Positions 15,811 through 24,628 of a stretch of 35,848 nt of DNA are shown here, one piece after another. A program made the position numbers and the translations under genes. Position 1 is the stretch's first letter. Every line of letters starts with the position of its first letter. Source of the stretch: Bradyrhizobium acaciae (GTDB lineage: Bacteria; Pseudomonadota; Alphaproteobacteria; Rhizobiales; Xanthobacteraceae); NCBI RefSeq assembly GCF_020889785.1, contig NZ_JACMYK010000074.1, positions 1 to 35,848 of the forward strand. The letters run 5' to 3'. A model generated the notes under the pieces. That model saw only the letters and a list, made by a program, of their open reading frames with translations, searched no databases and was not told where the DNA came from.

Positions 15811-15832
15811 ATATCTGACTTTAGTCAGATAT
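15811..15832. promoter_or_regulatory. Perfect 9-bp-arm operator abutting the MarR-GNAT start codon
   Basis: ATATCTGAC (15811-15819) and GTCAGATAT (15824-15832) are exact complements around TTTA. The palindrome ends one base before the ATG of the MarR-GNAT gene. This is the expected size for a MarR dimer site. Binding would cover the start of transcription or translation, implying tight autorepression. Confidence 0.75.
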
Positions 15833-15889
15833 CACGCTTCCGTCAATTGCCATGCCCGCGTGGCCAGGCCAGCGAGCTGGATCTAGGCG

Positions 15890-16750
15890 CTAGGCGCGCG
15901 CCAGCACCAGCACATTGCCTGCGAGGATCGCGGCGGCGCCGGCGAGCACCGGCCAGCCCAGCGTGAGGTGCTCGAACAGCGCCGACAGCATGAGTGCCAC
16001 GAGCGGCACCAGCGCGAGCGTGTAGGCGGCGCGACCGGGACCGAGCCGCCGCACGAGTTCGAAGTAGAGCATGAAGGTGATGCAGGATGCGGCGACGGCG
16101 AGATAGAGGAAACTCGCCGCGTAGGTCAGCGAGACGTCGGCTGCGAAGTGCGTGCCTGTTACGACCGCCCAGAGCGCGCTCGCCGCGGCGCCGATCAATG
16201 CGCCCCAGGCCAGCACGGAGACCACGGGCAATCCGGCACGCTGATTGCGTGCGCCGACGGTCGTGCCGGCACCGGTCGCGATCGCAGCCGCGAGCGCCCA
16301 GGCAAACCCTGCGACCGGCGCGGTTCCGTGCGCGCTTCCACCGGGCAGGAAAATAATCGCAAGACCCAAGATGCCGCACAGCGCGCCCCAGACGAAACCG
16401 GAGGAGATCGGCACACCGAGCGCGGCACGCGCGATCACGGCGGCGAACAGCGACGAGGTCGACAGCACCAGCGCGGCAAGGCCGCTCGGCATCCGCGCGG
16501 TCGCTTCATAGAAGGCGATGAAGGCAATGGCGAAGAACAACAGGCCCTGCAACGCAACGGCCGGCCGGTCCTTCCGCGGGATCCCGAGCGGCACGCCGCG
16601 CATCCGGCCGTAGCCGAGCAGCATGAGACCCGCGAGCACCATGCGCAGGGCAACGGACCAAGGTGCGGGTGTGACACCGGCCTGCATCGCCGTTGCCAGC
16701 GCGCCGCCACCCCACAGCAGTGCGGTCAGCGCGAACAGTGCGGCCGTCAT
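15890..16750 (-). CDS. EamA/DMT-family transporter
   Basis: A 286-residue inner-membrane protein with about ten hydrophobic segments and two EamA repeats, each containing the conserved small-residue and proline pattern (for example LRMVLAGLMLL, LSTSSLFAAVIA, LALVPLVALMLSALF). The drug/metabolite superfamily exports amino acids, metabolites or drugs. Its ATG overlaps the MarR stop as ATGA (16747-16750), so regulator and transporter are translationally coupled, with MarR first. The substrate is unknown. Confidence 0.9.
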   Translation of the reverse strand: MTAALFALTALLWGGGALATAMQAGVTPAPWSVALRMVLAGLMLLGYGRMRGVPLGIPRKDRPAVALQGLLFFAIAFIAFYEATARMPSGLAALVLSTSSLFAAVIARAALGVPISSGFVWGALCGILGLAIIFLPGGSAHGTAPVAGFAWALAAAIATGAGTTVGARNQRAGLPVVSVLAWGALIGAAASALWAVVTGTHFAADVSLTYAASFLYLAVAASCITFMLYFELVRRLGPGRAAYTLALVPLVALMLSALFEHLTLGWPVLAGAAAILAGNVLVLARA

Positions 16751-17256
16751 GGCGCGCCGGCATCATCGAGCAGCGCGCGCCAGCCGCCGGCGTCGATCCG
16801 CGCACTCTCTCCCTCAAGCCGGGTGAGGGCCGAGTCGAGAATCGTTCGCTCGGCTTCTGAAAAGCGCGCAAGCAGCCGCGCCTCGATCGCACTGCCGAGC
16901 GCGGCGATCCGGTTGAAGGCGGTCCGGCCGCTGCGGGTGATGCTGACCGCGGCGAAGCGGCGATCGGTCTTGCCGGGACGCCGCACCGCGAAGCCGAGTT
17001 CCGTGAGCTGGCCGATGCCGCGGCTGACCGCGAACGGATCGAGCGCGCAGGCGCGGCCAATCTCGGAGGCATTGGCGGCATCGCGCTCGGCGATCACGGC
17101 GAGGATGCGCCAGCCGGCCTGGCTCAATCCGAACGTCTCGCTGTAGAAGCTCTCCAGCGGGCGGGCGACCTGGGCCGCGACCAGGAACAGGCGATACGGG
17201 AGCCAGGCGCTGAGCTTCAGGCCATCATCCGACGCAGGGGCAGCGGTTTGCTTCAT
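16747..17256 (-). CDS. MarR-family regulator
   Basis: A 169-residue MarR repressor. It shows an N-terminal dimer helix (LPYRLFLVAAQVARPLESFY), the helix-turn-helix (ANASEIGRACALDPFAVSRGIGQLTELGFAVRR) and the wing GKTDRRFAAVSITRSG. ATG 17254-17256 was chosen over the frame open to 17361 because family members start near here. It is first in an operon with the EamA transporter. A palindrome at 17278-17292, 22 bp upstream of its start, is a likely self-operator. The DUF899 gene diverges beyond it and may share control. Confidence 0.9.
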   Translation of the reverse strand: MKQTAAPASDDGLKLSAWLPYRLFLVAAQVARPLESFYSETFGLSQAGWRILAVIAERDAANASEIGRACALDPFAVSRGIGQLTELGFAVRRPGKTDRRFAAVSITRSGRTAFNRIAALGSAIEARLLARFSEAERTILDSALTRLEGESARIDAGGWRALLDDAGAP

Positions 17257-17277
17257 GCGGCGAGGCTCGCACATATA

Positions 17278-17309
17278 CTTGCAAAATGCAAGCATTACGC
17301 AAATGTAAT
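17278..17309. promoter_or_regulatory. Two short inverted repeats, probable MarR operator region
   Basis: CTTGC-AAAAT-GCAAG (17278-17292) is followed by ATTAC-GCAAAT-GTAAT (17294-17309). Both lie in an AT-rich patch upstream of the MarR start. Either could be bound by the MarR dimer. Arms of 5 bp are short, so support is moderate. Confidence 0.5.
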
Positions 17310-17469
17310 CGAAGCGACCCGGGCGCATGCGCGAAAATCCCGACACACTTGTCACTCCCACTCGTTATGGCCGCCGCGCCAGATTGCGGCATGGCCAATG
17401 ACGAACGGCCACGGCGCTGGAACTGCGCTGGGGTCCCCGAGTTCGTCCAATTCGAAGATGGAGATCATC

Positions 17470-18267
17470 ATGAGCAAATCAGCTGAAAACGATCGTGGCG
17501 GACTGTCGGCGATGCAGACGCCGCCGGTGGTGTCGCGGGAGGCGTGGGAGGCGGCGCGCCTGGAGATGCTGGTGAAGGAGAAGGCGCAGGTGCGGGCGCG
17601 CGACGCGCTTGCGGCCGAGCGGCGGCGGATGCCGTGGATGGCGGTCGAGAAACCGTATGTCTTCGAGGGACCAAACGGCAAGGCGAGCCTGCTCGATTTG
17701 TTCGAGGGCCGCCGGCAGTTGATCATCTACCGCGCGTTCTTCGAACCCGGCGTGTTCGGTTGGCCGGATCACGGCTGCCGCGGTTGCTCGCTCGGCGCCG
17801 ATCAAGTCGGCCATCTCTCGCATCTGAACCAGCGCGACACCACGCTGGCTTATGCTTCGCGCGCACCGCAAGCCGATATTGCGCGGCTGAAGGCGCGGAT
17901 GGAGCGGGAGATGCCGTGGTACACCATCACCGACAGCTTCGACGCCGACTTCGGCGTCGCCGAATGGCACGGTCACAACGTATTCGTCCGCGACGGCGAG
18001 CGGATCTTCCGCACCTACCTCGTCAACAGCCGCGGCGACGAGTCGATGGGTACGGTGTGGAGTTATCTCGACATCACGCCGTTCGGCCGGCAGGAGCTCT
18101 GGGAGGATTCGCCGAAGGGCTATCCGCAGGGCCCGACCTATAAATGGTGGAACTGGCACGACAATTACGAGGCCGAGGCCGCACCGAATGCGAAGTGGGC
18201 GGCGGTGACCGATGCCGGCGAGGCCGCGTTCCGCAAGATCGCGGAGCAGGAACGCAACGCAACGTGA
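17470..18267 (+). CDS. DUF899 family protein (thioredoxin-like fold)
   Basis: A 265-residue protein of the DUF899 family, which has a thioredoxin-like fold and unknown function. Seen are the N-terminal VSREAWEAARLEMLVKEKA helix, LLDLFEGRRQLIIYRAFF, and a Cys pair in DHGCRGCSLGAD (about residues 99-110), like the CxxC redox motif. Then come YTITDSFDADFGV and a tryptophan-rich tail. ATG 17470 is preceded by GGAG at 7 bases; ATG 17458 is possible. It diverges from the MarR/EamA operon with about 210 bases between. A thiol-based reductive role is a guess. Confidence 0.88.
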   Translation: MSKSAENDRGGLSAMQTPPVVSREAWEAARLEMLVKEKAQVRARDALAAERRRMPWMAVEKPYVFEGPNGKASLLDLFEGRRQLIIYRAFFEPGVFGWPDHGCRGCSLGADQVGHLSHLNQRDTTLAYASRAPQADIARLKARMEREMPWYTITDSFDADFGVAEWHGHNVFVRDGERIFRTYLVNSRGDESMGTVWSYLDITPFGRQELWEDSPKGYPQGPTYKWWNWHDNYEAEAAPNAKWAAVTDAGEAAFRKIAEQERNAT

Positions 18268-18299
18268 CGGGGGCATGGGGAGGACGCGCAGCGTCCTCC

Positions 18300-19193
18300 C
18301 TAGCTGCTCTTAGAAGAGAGTCCCTTCAGCGCCGACAACGTCTGCCGCAGCCCGCGGTCGAGACGCTTGTCGCGGCGGATCACGACCGCGAGCCGGCGAT
18401 GGAGTCTGGGTGACAGCGACCGCACGATCAGGTCGCGCGGTTTGGTCCTGGCGGGGACTGCCATGCCCGGCAGAATTGCGCAGCCGAGGCCGGCACGCAC
18501 CATCTCCTTGATCGCCTCGACGCTGCCGAGCGACATCAACGGTTTCAACGACACGCCGCCGCGGGCCAGCCATTCATCCGCGGTGCGCCTGGTGTTGCCG
18601 CCGGGCTCGAACAGCAGCACCGGTCTGGTCGCCAGCACCTCCGGCGTGATCCGCGCCGGCAGCGTCATGTCGCGCGGCGCGATCAGCACGAACTCGTCGT
18701 TCATGACCGGGGTGATCTCGAAGCTGCGCCCGGACACCGGCAGCGTAACCAGCGCGATGTCGATGGTATTGTCTTCGACGGCCCGCGCGATCTCCGCGGT
18801 GTTGCCGGTCGTGACCGTGATCTCGAGCGAGGGCATTGCCGCCCGCAACTCCCTGAGGATCGGCGGCAGCAGGAAGATGCAGGCGGTCGCTCCCGTGCCG
18901 AGCCGCACACGGCCTGCCGTTCCGGTCGTCTGCTGCGCGACGGCATCGACTGCCGATGTCACGGCTGCGTTGATCTGGTCCATGTGCGAAAGCAAGGCGA
19001 CGCCGGCGGCTGTCGGTCTGGCACGTCGTCCGACCCGCTCGATCAAGGTGGCATTCAGGCTGCGCTCAAGCTGGCGCACCTGCAGGCTCACCGCAGGCTG
19101 CGTGAGCTGCAATCGCTCGGCCGCAGCAGAAAAGCTGCCGCTGTCGATCACGACGGCGAAGCTTTCGAGATAGTCGAGGTTGAGGTTCTTCAT
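18300..19193 (-). CDS. LysR-family regulator
   Basis: A 297-residue LysR protein with the standard helix-turn-helix GSFSAAAERLQLTQPAVSLQVRQLERSLNATLIERVGRRARPT (about residues 19-61) and the periplasmic-binding-like ligand domain. It is a typical full-length member, unlike the short-tail branch at 10646 and 24629. ATG 19191-19193 is preferred over the first methionine of the frame because MKNLNLDYLESF matches the family. It diverges from a GNAT/MFS/M20 operon at 19291, its likely target. A T-N11-A palindrome at 19205-19219 lies between. Confidence 0.9.
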   Translation of the reverse strand: MKNLNLDYLESFAVVIDSGSFSAAAERLQLTQPAVSLQVRQLERSLNATLIERVGRRARPTAAGVALLSHMDQINAAVTSAVDAVAQQTTGTAGRVRLGTGATACIFLLPPILRELRAAMPSLEITVTTGNTAEIARAVEDNTIDIALVTLPVSGRSFEITPVMNDEFVLIAPRDMTLPARITPEVLATRPVLLFEPGGNTRRTADEWLARGGVSLKPLMSLGSVEAIKEMVRAGLGCAILPGMAVPARTKPRDLIVRSLSPRLHRRLAVVIRRDKRLDRGLRQTLSALKGLSSKSS

Positions 19194-19204
19194 CAAAGTA
19201 TATC

Positions 19205-19219
19205 TTATGCCACGCATAA
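19205..19219. promoter_or_regulatory. LysR box (T-N11-A type palindrome)
   Basis: TTATGC-CAC-GCATAA has perfect 6-bp arms and the T-N11-A spacing typical of LysR sites. It lies 12 bp from the LysR start. A TATAAT at 19239-19244 is a good -10 candidate for the operon starting at 19291. This is consistent with activation of the rightward operon and self-control. Confidence 0.65.
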
Positions 19220-19290
19220 CCAATCAAAGCTTCACTTATATAATGCCGTGGCGCATGCTGGGGCAATATTGACGGCTCTGGCAGGAAGAC

Positions 19291-19851
19291 ATGGTGATGG
19301 CAGGCAGCAACGGCGTCGTGGTCCGCGACGCGACGGACGGCGATATGGCTGACGTGCAGGGCATCTATGCCCATCACGTGCTCAATGGGCTCGCGACCTT
19401 CGAGGAGGTGCCGCCGACGGTGGACGAGATGCGTAGCCGCCGCAACGCGGTGCTGGCCGCAGGCCTGCCGTATCTCGTGGCGGAGCTTGACGGTCGCGTG
19501 GCCGGCTATTGCTACGCGACGTCGTACCGGCCGCGGCCGGCCTACCGCCACACCATCGAGGATTCCGTCTACGTGGCTGACGGACTGCACGGCCGCGGCA
19601 TCGGCGTGGCGCTGCTTCAAGAGCTGATAGCACGCGCGGAAGCCGGACCGTGGCGGCAGATGCTGGCCGTGATCGGCAACAGCGGCAACGCCGGATCGAT
19701 CGCTCTGCACCGTCGCATGGGCTTTCAGCCGGCGGGCACCCTGAATTCGGTCGGCTTCAAGCTTGGGCAATGGGTCGACACCGTGCTGATGCAGCGGCCG
19801 CTCGGGCCGGGCGCTTCCACGTTGCCTTCGGGCAAGGAAGCTGCCCGGTGA
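19291..19851 (+). CDS. GNAT acetyltransferase, phosphinothricin acetyltransferase-like
   Basis: A 186-residue GNAT of the PAT/Bar/MddA group, which acetylates the amino group of phosphinothricin, methionine sulfoximine and similar glutamate analogues. Seen are TFEEVPPTVDEMRSR near the N-terminus, the acetyl-CoA loop GRGIG, AVIGNSGNAGSIALHRRMGF and the C-terminal GFKLGQWVDTVLMQRPL, which align with the PAT pattern from memory. GGAAG lies just before ATG 19291. Its stop overlaps the GTG of the MFS gene by 4 bases, so the two are coupled. The natural substrate is not provable from sequence. Confidence 0.88.
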   Translation: MVMAGSNGVVVRDATDGDMADVQGIYAHHVLNGLATFEEVPPTVDEMRSRRNAVLAAGLPYLVAELDGRVAGYCYATSYRPRPAYRHTIEDSVYVADGLHGRGIGVALLQELIARAEAGPWRQMLAVIGNSGNAGSIALHRRMGFQPAGTLNSVGFKLGQWVDTVLMQRPLGPGASTLPSGKEAAR

Positions 19852-21026
19852 TCGCACGCCGGGTCGTGGTCGCCCTCGGGCTGGCTCAGCTGATTTCCTG
19901 GGGCACGACCTACTATCTGATCGGCGGGTTCGGCGAGCAGATATCCGCGGATCTCGGCTGGGGCCGCGACATCGTCTACGGCGGATTTGCCGCGGCGCTC
20001 TTGATGATGGGCGTGGTGTCGCCCCTGGCGGGCAGGTGTGTGGACGGCCGCGGTGGACGGGAAGTCATGGTCGCGGGCGCTCTGATCAACGCGACCGGCT
20101 GCGCCGGTCTCGCCCTTTCGCATCAGATCAGCACCTATTTCGCGTCCTGGATCGTTTTGGGACTCGGCATGCGGCTGACGCTGTACGATGCGGCGTTCGC
20201 GGCGCTGGCCCGGATCGGCGGACCGGAGGCGCGCCGCGCGATGTCCGGGATCACTCTGCTCGGTGGCCTGGCCGCCACCGTGTTCTGGCCGCTCGGCCAT
20301 ACGCTCTCGGAACATTTCGGCTGGCGGATTGCGGTGCTGGCCTATGCCGGCTTTGCGCTGCTGACGATCCCGTTGCACTTGATGATTCCGACCAAGCGGT
20401 TTGCCGGCGTGCCGAGCTCTGGTGTGGCGGCGCCGAAGCAACCGCGCGCCGCCAGCCGCCGGCAGCTTGCGGCGGCGGGCGGGCTCTATGCCGTGATCAT
20501 GACCGGAGCCAACTTCCTGAACGCCGGCATGTCCGCCCACATGATCGCCGTGCTCTCAGGGCTCGGGCTCACCGTCACCGTGGCGGTTTGGATCGCAACG
20601 CTGCGAGGTATCGGGCAATCGGCCGCGCGCCTTTGCGAAGTCCTGTTCGGCGGACGGCTCGATCCGCTCGCGCTCAATCTGATGGCCTGCCTGATCATGC
20701 CGCTCTCCTTCATTGCCGGCCTGTTCAGCGGGACGTCGAAGGAGATGGGGGTCGCCTTCGCGCTGTTGTACGGCGCCTGCAACGGCATTCTGACCATCAC
20801 AAGGGGAACGTTGCCGCTGATCCTGTTCGATCATCGCAGCTATGGCACGCTGGTCGGCCGGCTCATCGTTCCGAGCTTCATCCTGCCCGCGGCGGCGCCG
20901 TTGGTCTATGCGATCGTGATCGACCGATTCGGCGATGCCAGCGCGCTTTATCTTTCCACCGGCCTCGCCATGATGACGCTCGTCGCGGCTGCCACGCTGA
21001 AACTGCTGTTTCCGAGGGCTCCCTGA
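19848..21026 (+). CDS. MFS transporter, start codon GTG coupled to GNAT gene
   Basis: A 392-residue 12-helix MFS transporter. The loop RCVDGRGGREVM is the motif A region. GTG 19848-19850 was chosen because it overlaps the GNAT stop (GTGA), AAGGA lies at 19834 onward, and the hydrophobic N-terminus begins a few residues on. It probably exports or imports the substrate, or the acetylated product, of the GNAT enzyme. It is followed by an exported peptidase gene after 46 bases, probably in the same transcript. Confidence 0.88.
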   Translation: MIARRVVVALGLAQLISWGTTYYLIGGFGEQISADLGWGRDIVYGGFAAALLMMGVVSPLAGRCVDGRGGREVMVAGALINATGCAGLALSHQISTYFASWIVLGLGMRLTLYDAAFAALARIGGPEARRAMSGITLLGGLAATVFWPLGHTLSEHFGWRIAVLAYAGFALLTIPLHLMIPTKRFAGVPSSGVAAPKQPRAASRRQLAAAGGLYAVIMTGANFLNAGMSAHMIAVLSGLGLTVTVAVWIATLRGIGQSAARLCEVLFGGRLDPLALNLMACLIMPLSFIAGLFSGTSKEMGVAFALLYGACNGILTITRGTLPLILFDHRSYGTLVGRLIVPSFILPAAAPLVYAIVIDRFGDASALYLSTGLAMMTLVAAATLKLLFPRAP

Positions 21027-21072
21027 GGCCGCCGCCGCGGGATATGGTTTAAAAAATGGGAGGAACAAGAAC

Positions 21073-22536
21073 GTGACGTCAAAGACCAAGAACAATTTCG
21101 TAGCCTTGATGCTCGCCACGGGCATCGTCTTCTCCGGAACCGGCTTTGCCGCCGCCGAACGTTATGGCGACCGGACGGTTGCGTTGCTCAAGAAGCTGAT
21201 CGCCTTCGACACCTCGAATGGCCCCGGCGATACGCGGGCGCTCGCCGAATATCTGAAGTCGCAATTCGCGCCGCTGGGCGCCGAGGTCGACATCTTCGTC
21301 GCCCCGAACGGCAAGGCCGCGCATTTCATTGCCCGGTTGCGCGGCGACGGCTCGAAGAAGCCGGTGCTGCTGGCTGCCCACGCCGACGTCGTGCCGGTCG
21401 AGCGCGAGAAATGGACCGTCGAGCCGTTCGCCGGCGTCGAGAAGGACGGTTTCGTCTACGGCCGCGGCGCGATGGACTTCAAGGGCGGGCTCGCCGTCTT
21501 TGCCAGCGCGGTGATGCGGCTTGCGGAAGAGAAGACGCCGATGTCACGCGACGTGATCTTCCTCGCCGAGGCAGACGAGGAGCAGGGGCAGTACAGCACG
21601 GCGTGGCTGGCGAAGAACCATTGGGACAAGATCGACGCGGAATTCGCGCTCAACGAAGGCGGCTATGTGCTGCAGGAGCGCGACGGCACGGTCCGCCAGA
21701 TCAACGTCACGACGGCGGAAAAGCTCTCGGCGACGTTTGCGTTGAAGGCGACGGGGCCCTCGGGCCATTCCTCGCGGCCGTTCCCGGCGGGCGCGATGGC
21801 CAACGACCGCCTGATCGCGGCGCTCGCCAAGCTCGCGGTGCACGATCCGGTCGTCAAGCTGGTGCCGGCGACCGAGGCCTATTTCAAGGCGCTGCTTCCG
21901 ATCAGTTCGGAACAGACGGCTGCCGATATCAAGCAGCTGTTGGCGGCAAAGGACCAGGCCGATCTCGACGCGGCCGGAAAGAAACTGGTTGCCGACAATC
22001 CCAAGGACAGCCTGCTGCTGCACGCCCTGTTGCGCGACACCATGGTGATCACGATGATCGATGCCGGCATCAAGCCTAACGTCATCCCCGGCGACGCCAA
22101 GGCGGTCGTGAACACGCGGCTGCTTCCGGGAACGACGACCGACCAGATGATTGCCGAGATCAAGCGCGCGGTCGGCGATCCCGGCATCGAGGTCAGCATC
22201 GTCACCGCGCTGCCGCAGCAGGAGGCGCGGGAGGCCTATCTGATCCGGAGCAAGATGCCCGGGTCGCCGGTCGATACCGAACTCTATGGCGCGCTGGAGC
22301 GCAACGCGAAGCGGGTCTGGAAGGACGCCGTCCTGGTGCCGACAATGTTCGAGGCGGGGACCGACGCCACCGCCTGGCGCGAGCGCAACGTGCCGGTTTA
22401 CGGCATCTATCCCTATCCGCTCGACGACGACATCCTGAGCCGGATGCATGGCAACGACGAAAGGATCGGCGTCGAGGCGATCAAGCAGGGGGCGGACTGG
22501 GTCTACAACACGCTTCGCGAGGTTGCGAAGAAATAG
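21073..22536 (+). CDS. Exported M20-family metallopeptidase
   Basis: A 487-residue M20/M25/M40 zinc peptidase or amidohydrolase. The N-terminus has lysines, a hydrophobic stretch FVALMLATGIVFSGTG and an AAA cleavage site near residue 28, so it is predicted to be periplasmic. Metal ligands and catalytic residues are seen in AAHADVVP (His103, Asp105), GAMDFKGG (Asp135), EADEEQG (Glu169-Glu170) and MHGNDE (about 459). The dimerisation domain lies between. GTG 21073 follows GGGAGGA at good spacing. It trails the GNAT and MFS genes. It likely trims N-acyl amino acids or peptides. Confidence 0.92.
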   Translation: MTSKTKNNFVALMLATGIVFSGTGFAAAERYGDRTVALLKKLIAFDTSNGPGDTRALAEYLKSQFAPLGAEVDIFVAPNGKAAHFIARLRGDGSKKPVLLAAHADVVPVEREKWTVEPFAGVEKDGFVYGRGAMDFKGGLAVFASAVMRLAEEKTPMSRDVIFLAEADEEQGQYSTAWLAKNHWDKIDAEFALNEGGYVLQERDGTVRQINVTTAEKLSATFALKATGPSGHSSRPFPAGAMANDRLIAALAKLAVHDPVVKLVPATEAYFKALLPISSEQTAADIKQLLAAKDQADLDAAGKKLVADNPKDSLLLHALLRDTMVITMIDAGIKPNVIPGDAKAVVNTRLLPGTTTDQMIAEIKRAVGDPGIEVSIVTALPQQEAREAYLIRSKMPGSPVDTELYGALERNAKRVWKDAVLVPTMFEAGTDATAWRERNVPVYGIYPYPLDDDILSRMHGNDERIGVEAIKQGADWVYNTLREVAKK

Positions 22537-22539
22537 AGA

Positions 22540-23049
22540 TCACTGCGGGACGTAGTTGCCGAGGAAGTCGCGCTTGCCGAGCGCCACGCCGCGTTGGCGC
22601 AGGATGGCGTAGGCGGTGGCGACGTGGAAGAACAGGCTCGGCAGTGCGAAGCCGTACAGATAGCGCGCTGCCGGCATTGGCGGTGCGCCGAAGGGCAGGC
22701 TGATGATGCGCTCCGCGGCCCGGTCGAATGCCCGAACCGGGAGCGTGTCGATGTAGTCGAGCGTTCGCGATATCCGGGCATGCGCTGCGGTGAGGTTTCC
22801 TTCGTCGTCGGCAAAGGGGGGTGGCTCGAGACCGGCGAGCCGCCCGGCGGCGCCCTTGGCGTGATCGCTCGCCCGTTGCACCTGGCCGACCAGCGTCAGC
22901 ATGTCGGGCGCCAGCCGCGCCGCGAGCATGGCATCGGGATCGAGACCGCGTTCGCGGGCGTGGGCCTCGCCCTTGCGCAGGAGATCGGCGAGCGCGTCGA
23001 GCATCTGACGAAACACCGGGACGGACGCATCGTAGAGCGGCGCGGTCAT
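22540..23049 (-). CDS. DUF1993 family protein
   Basis: A 169-residue, mostly helical protein matching DUF1993: VPVFRQMLDALADLLRKGEAHARERG, APDMLTLVGQVQRASDHAKGAAGRLAG, and YLYGFALPSLFFHVATAYAILRQRGV with a terminal DFLGNYVPQ. The fold is related to the DinB-like four-helix bundle, and its role is unknown. It follows the DHA2 exporter gene by 18 bases on the same strand, so the two are probably cotranscribed, under the divergent LysR gene at 24629. Confidence 0.88.
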   Translation of the reverse strand: MTAPLYDASVPVFRQMLDALADLLRKGEAHARERGLDPDAMLAARLAPDMLTLVGQVQRASDHAKGAAGRLAGLEPPPFADDEGNLTAAHARISRTLDYIDTLPVRAFDRAAERIISLPFGAPPMPAARYLYGFALPSLFFHVATAYAILRQRGVALGKRDFLGNYVPQ

Positions 23050-23067
23050 GGACTTCTTCTCCTGCTC

Positions 23068-24504
23068 TCAAGCGGCCGGCTCGCGCGGCAGCCACAGCGA
23101 CAGCCAGCCGCCGAGCGCCAGCAGCGCAACATTGCAGCCGAGGGCGATCGTGAATGCGTGCGCATAATCATCGGCCTGCGGATGCGGCCCGAGCAGGCTG
23201 TAGAACACGCCGCCGATAACGGCTACGCCGAGTGCGGCGCCGATCTGGAAGGTCGAGATCATCATACCCGATGCCAGCCCGGCATGGCGCGGATCGATGC
23301 TGCCGATCACGGCCTTGATCACTGACGGCATCACGGTGCCGAAGCCGAGCCCGCCGCAGATCAGGCCGAATTCAAGGCTCTGGGGCAGCGTGCCGCTGAC
23401 CGACAGCATCACGACGCCGAAGCCGATCACCTGCAGCGCAAAGCCCAGCGTCAGGGTGCGCGCGCCGAGCCATTGCATCACCAGCGACGACACCAGCGAA
23501 CTGACGAAGAAGCCGGTGGCAAAGGGCAGGGTGGCAAGGCCGGCCGCCAGCGGAGACCGATGCAATCCGTTTTGCAGGTAGACCGCAAAGGTCAGATAGA
23601 ACGACGACAGCATGTAGAAGGCGAGCGCCATCACCAGCCCGATCACGAAGTCGCTGTTGCGCAACAGATGCAGCGCGACCAGCGGGTCGCCGCCGCGTGC
23701 GGACAGCCGTGCCTCGAAGCGGACGAAGGCGGCGAGCATCAGTGGAGACGCCAGCAGCATCGCGATGATCCAGATCGGCCAGCCGGATTCACGGCCCTCG
23801 ATCAGCGGATAGACCAAAAGGCCGAGTGTGAGCGACAGCAGGATGACGCCGCCGATGTCGAGCCGCTGGGCATGCTCGGCGCGCGAGTCAGTGAGGAACA
23901 GCAGTCCGCCGAGGAAGGCGGCGAGGCCGATCGGTACGTTGATCAGGAAGATCGCCTGCCAGGCCAGTCCGAATGGATGCGCCGACACCAGGACGCCGCC
24001 CAGCACCTGACCGCAGATGTTCGCCAACCCAAAGGTGGCGCCGTACAAGCCGAGCGCGCGGCCCTGTTCGGCCGCCGGAAACAGCACACGGATCGAGGCG
24101 AGCACCTGCGGTGCCATCGCGGTGGCGGTGAGGCCCTGCAGGATCCGTCCGGCGACCAGGATGGCCGGCGACCATGCGATGCCGCACAGCACCGACGCGA
24201 TCGTGAAGCCTGCGACGCCGGTCAGGAACATCCGTCGGCGGCCCAAGAGGTCGCCGAGCCGGCCGCCCGTGATCAGGAACACCGCGTAAGTCGCGGCATA
24301 GGCCGAGATCACGAACTGTACCTCGCTCGCCGTCGCGCCGAGATTGTCGCGAATGGCGGGGAGTGCGAGGTTGACGACGTTGAAATCGAGGATCGGCAGG
24401 AAGGCGCCGGTGAGCAGCACGGGCAGCGCCAGCCATCGCCGCGGGTCGACGGCTGCCAACTGCGCGTCGTGCAATTGCAACGTCTCGGTGGTCTCGCTTG
24501 TCAC
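23068..24504 (-). CDS. DHA2-type MFS multidrug transporter
   Basis: A 478-residue protein of the 14-helix EmrB/QacA branch. Motif A is GGRLGDLLGRRRMFL, and motif C-like glycines appear in LANICGQVLGGVLV. It probably exports hydrophobic drugs, with proton exchange. GTG 24502-24504 is preferred over the ATG at 24531 because AGAGGAG lies just upstream of it. It is the first gene of a unit with DUF1993, and a LysR regulator of interrupted frame diverges from it at 24629. Confidence 0.9.
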   Translation of the reverse strand: MTSETTETLQLHDAQLAAVDPRRWLALPVLLTGAFLPILDFNVVNLALPAIRDNLGATASEVQFVISAYAATYAVFLITGGRLGDLLGRRRMFLTGVAGFTIASVLCGIAWSPAILVAGRILQGLTATAMAPQVLASIRVLFPAAEQGRALGLYGATFGLANICGQVLGGVLVSAHPFGLAWQAIFLINVPIGLAAFLGGLLFLTDSRAEHAQRLDIGGVILLSLTLGLLVYPLIEGRESGWPIWIIAMLLASPLMLAAFVRFEARLSARGGDPLVALHLLRNSDFVIGLVMALAFYMLSSFYLTFAVYLQNGLHRSPLAAGLATLPFATGFFVSSLVSSLVMQWLGARTLTLGFALQVIGFGVVMLSVSGTLPQSLEFGLICGGLGFGTVMPSVIKAVIGSIDPRHAGLASGMMISTFQIGAALGVAVIGGVFYSLLGPHPQADDYAHAFTIALGCNVALLALGGWLSLWLPREPAA

Positions 24505-24628
24505 CTGGCAACTCCTCTGCATCGCCGGCACCTCTCGCAGCGTGCGCCGGTCAGCCGAACTTTCCGGGAAGATGGCCTGTCTGTTTGTGATAAGGTATTA
24601 TTCAGAGCCGCGAAGCGAGTTTGCAAAA

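Noticed and set aside
14479..15966. Plus-strand open frame of 495 codons
   Set aside because: Antisense to the deformylase-like and MarR-GNAT genes; no family features.
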